A stretch of DNA of 5,331 bases from Bacillota bacterium (GTDB lineage Bacteria > Bacillota > Clostridia > Tissierellales > Peptoniphilaceae): contig JAEXCD010000078.1 of assembly GCA_023393715.1 (NCBI GenBank), forward strand, positions 1-5,331, given 5' to 3'. Under the pieces are notes generated by a model that was given only the letters and a program-made list of their open reading frames with translations, ran no database searches and was not told the origin of the DNA. Within the stretch, counting starts at the first letter, position 1; each line of letters opens with the position of its first letter. This document shows, piece after piece, positions 4,400-5,331 of the stretch. A program made the position numbers and the translations under genes.

Positions 4400-5331
4400 A
4401 TGCCAGAAGAAAAAAATCGTTTGAAGTTTAAAGCCATGAAATGTAACGCTTGTTCAGCGCCCGCTTACTATGATGCCGCGCAAAACGGATTTTCTTGTTC
4501 GCACTGCGGAAATGTAATGCCTTATGAAGGCGATGATGGCGTTGAAGAGACATCCTTTCACCTCGATCACCTCCCAGTCACTGTTGAACAGGAGTGCTAC
4601 TTCCTGGATCATCTTGGTGAGCACCGCGACATGAGTCATGGAGACGGCTGGAAGCCGGATAGCAACTGGCAGTATGCTATCAAACAAAAGTTTCTCAATC
4701 ACCAACAAAGGCAAAGCTATAGCACAAGAGAACTCCTGATTCATAGTTGCCCCATATGCGGCGCTCAGGTCGAGGCTTTTGCTTCCCAAAATATTTGGCA
4801 TTGTGATTACTGCAGCAATAAGTTTATCAAAGACGAGATCCTTCAATCAAAGGCCTACAGGTCTTATGAAGTAATTGATAATGGCGATGATTTATTCCCC
4901 CATTTCGCCATTCCGTTTTCCGTTTCCAGAGAAGAAGCAAAGCGTGTTATTTTACGGTTTGCCGCCTTAAGACCAAATGCCTTTAAGGAACAAAATCTCG
5001 AAAAAAGAGTCGATGAGCTTTGGCAGTTTTATGTGCCTTTCAGAATTAGCGATTCAAGCTTCTTAGTCGAAGTCGAGAATGAAAAAGGCACCGCGTTGCT
5101 TCTGCAGGATTGTATAAACCTGGTCACTTCGATTACCCACGATCACAATCAGCACATGTTGAATGATATAGGCCCCTGGGATTTGTCCGCTATCGTGCCG
5201 TTCTCCGCAAAGTTTGCGGAAGGCGATATCGGGTTTGATAAGAGCTATAAGGCAGATAGCTCGCCGGCCTTATTCATTAGAGAGAATACATTAAGGCCGG
5301 AAATTGTTGCGGCAATCAGGAAACTGTATCC
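4400..5331 (+). CDS. Tandem zinc-ribbon protein (TFIIB-type zinc ribbon family of Firmicutes), 3' end beyond the window
   Basis: The frame is open for 310 codons from the ATG at 4400 to the right edge, and the gene is incomplete. AGGAGA (4389-4394) precedes the ATG at a normal distance. Two zinc ribbons are visible: Cys15/Cys18 with Cys33/Cys36, and Cys117/Cys120 with Cys135/Cys138. In both the CxxC pairs are separated by exactly 14 residues. Residues 167-215 (PHFAIPFSVSREEAK, then PNAF, then YVPF) and 257-269 (IGPWDLSAIVPFS) resemble the conserved IPF...YxPF and PYDxSELVPF blocks I recall from proteins annotated in Firmicutes as 'TFIIB-type zinc ribbon-containing', sometimes mislabelled PriA helicase. 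No helicase motifs are visible here. Those proteins have no settled function. No signal peptide or membrane helix is seen in the part present. The gene diverges from the importer genes and is A+T-richer, so it is probably unrelated to sugar uptake. Confidence 0.85.
   Translation, partial: MPEEKNRLKFKAMKCNACSAPAYYDAAQNGFSCSHCGNVMPYEGDDGVEETSFHLDHLPVTVEQECYFLDHLGEHRDMSHGDGWKPDSNWQYAIKQKFLNHQQRQSYSTRELLIHSCPICGAQVEAFASQNIWHCDYCSNKFIKDEILQSKAYRSYEVIDNGDDLFPHFAIPFSVSREEAKRVILRFAALRPNAFKEQNLEKRVDELWQFYVPFRISDSSFLVEVENEKGTALLLQDCINLVTSITHDHNQHMLNDIGPWDLSAIVPFSAKFAEGDIGFDKSYKADSSPALFIRENTLRPEIVAAIRKLY

Noticed and set aside
4122..4424. Plus-strand frame of 100 codons before the zinc-ribbon gene
   Set aside because: It starts at TTG with no ribosome site, spans the TATAAT promoter candidate, overlaps the real start of the next gene, and the product is not recognisable.
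4454..4846. Minus-strand frame of 130 codons inside the zinc-ribbon gene
   Set aside because: It is the opposite strand of a frame with two conserved zinc ribbons and a good ribosome site; nothing in the minus product looks like a family.

Overview
The window looks like part of a Firmicutes chromosome, most likely a clostridial or Oscillospiraceae-type gut bacterium. The evidence is the purine-rich Shine-Dalgarno sites (AAAGGAGGTG, AAGAAGGAGT, AGGAGA), a Gram-positive-style lipoprotein sugar binder with no ATPase gene beside it, and a zinc-ribbon protein of a type I associate with that group. The assignment rests on family resemblance and style only.

The left two thirds (1-3684), all on the minus strand, is a carbohydrate-uptake locus of the CUT1 ABC type. 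In transcription order it holds a LacI-family regulator (3684-2659), a 195-base gap, an extracellular substrate-binding lipoprotein (2463-1138), a short gap with a strong hairpin, a MalF-type permease (1061-210), and a MalG-type permease that overlaps it by one base and runs off the left edge (210-1). The binding protein would deliver a sugar or oligosaccharide to the two permeases. The ATPase is not here and may be a shared one encoded elsewhere. The sugar cannot be named from the sequence.

Upstream of the regulator (3685-3973) there is an unusually readable control region: a TTGACA-N17-TAGGAT promoter on the minus strand, a 28-bp near-perfect palindrome just downstream of the predicted transcription start that can be read as overlapping LacI-type operators, and then about 250 bases of leader with degenerate 21-bp tandem repeats. 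This suggests that the regulator represses its own gene. The gap between the regulator and the binding protein has a second set of oddities: a 57-bp tandem duplication that includes the end of the regulator gene, and a separate 26-bp inverted repeat close to the binding-protein start.

The right part (about 4100-5331) is different in character. It is A+T-richer and holds a divergent plus-strand gene starting at 4400 that is still open at the right edge. Its product has two zinc ribbons of identical spacing, followed by a conserved domain typical of the 'TFIIB-type zinc ribbon-containing' proteins of Firmicutes, whose function is not established. A TATAAT-type promoter lies about 200 bases upstream.

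Nothing here is convincingly a new defence or mobile system. The most interesting material is the regulatory and repeat architecture on either side of the LacI-type gene, and the poorly understood zinc-ribbon gene.
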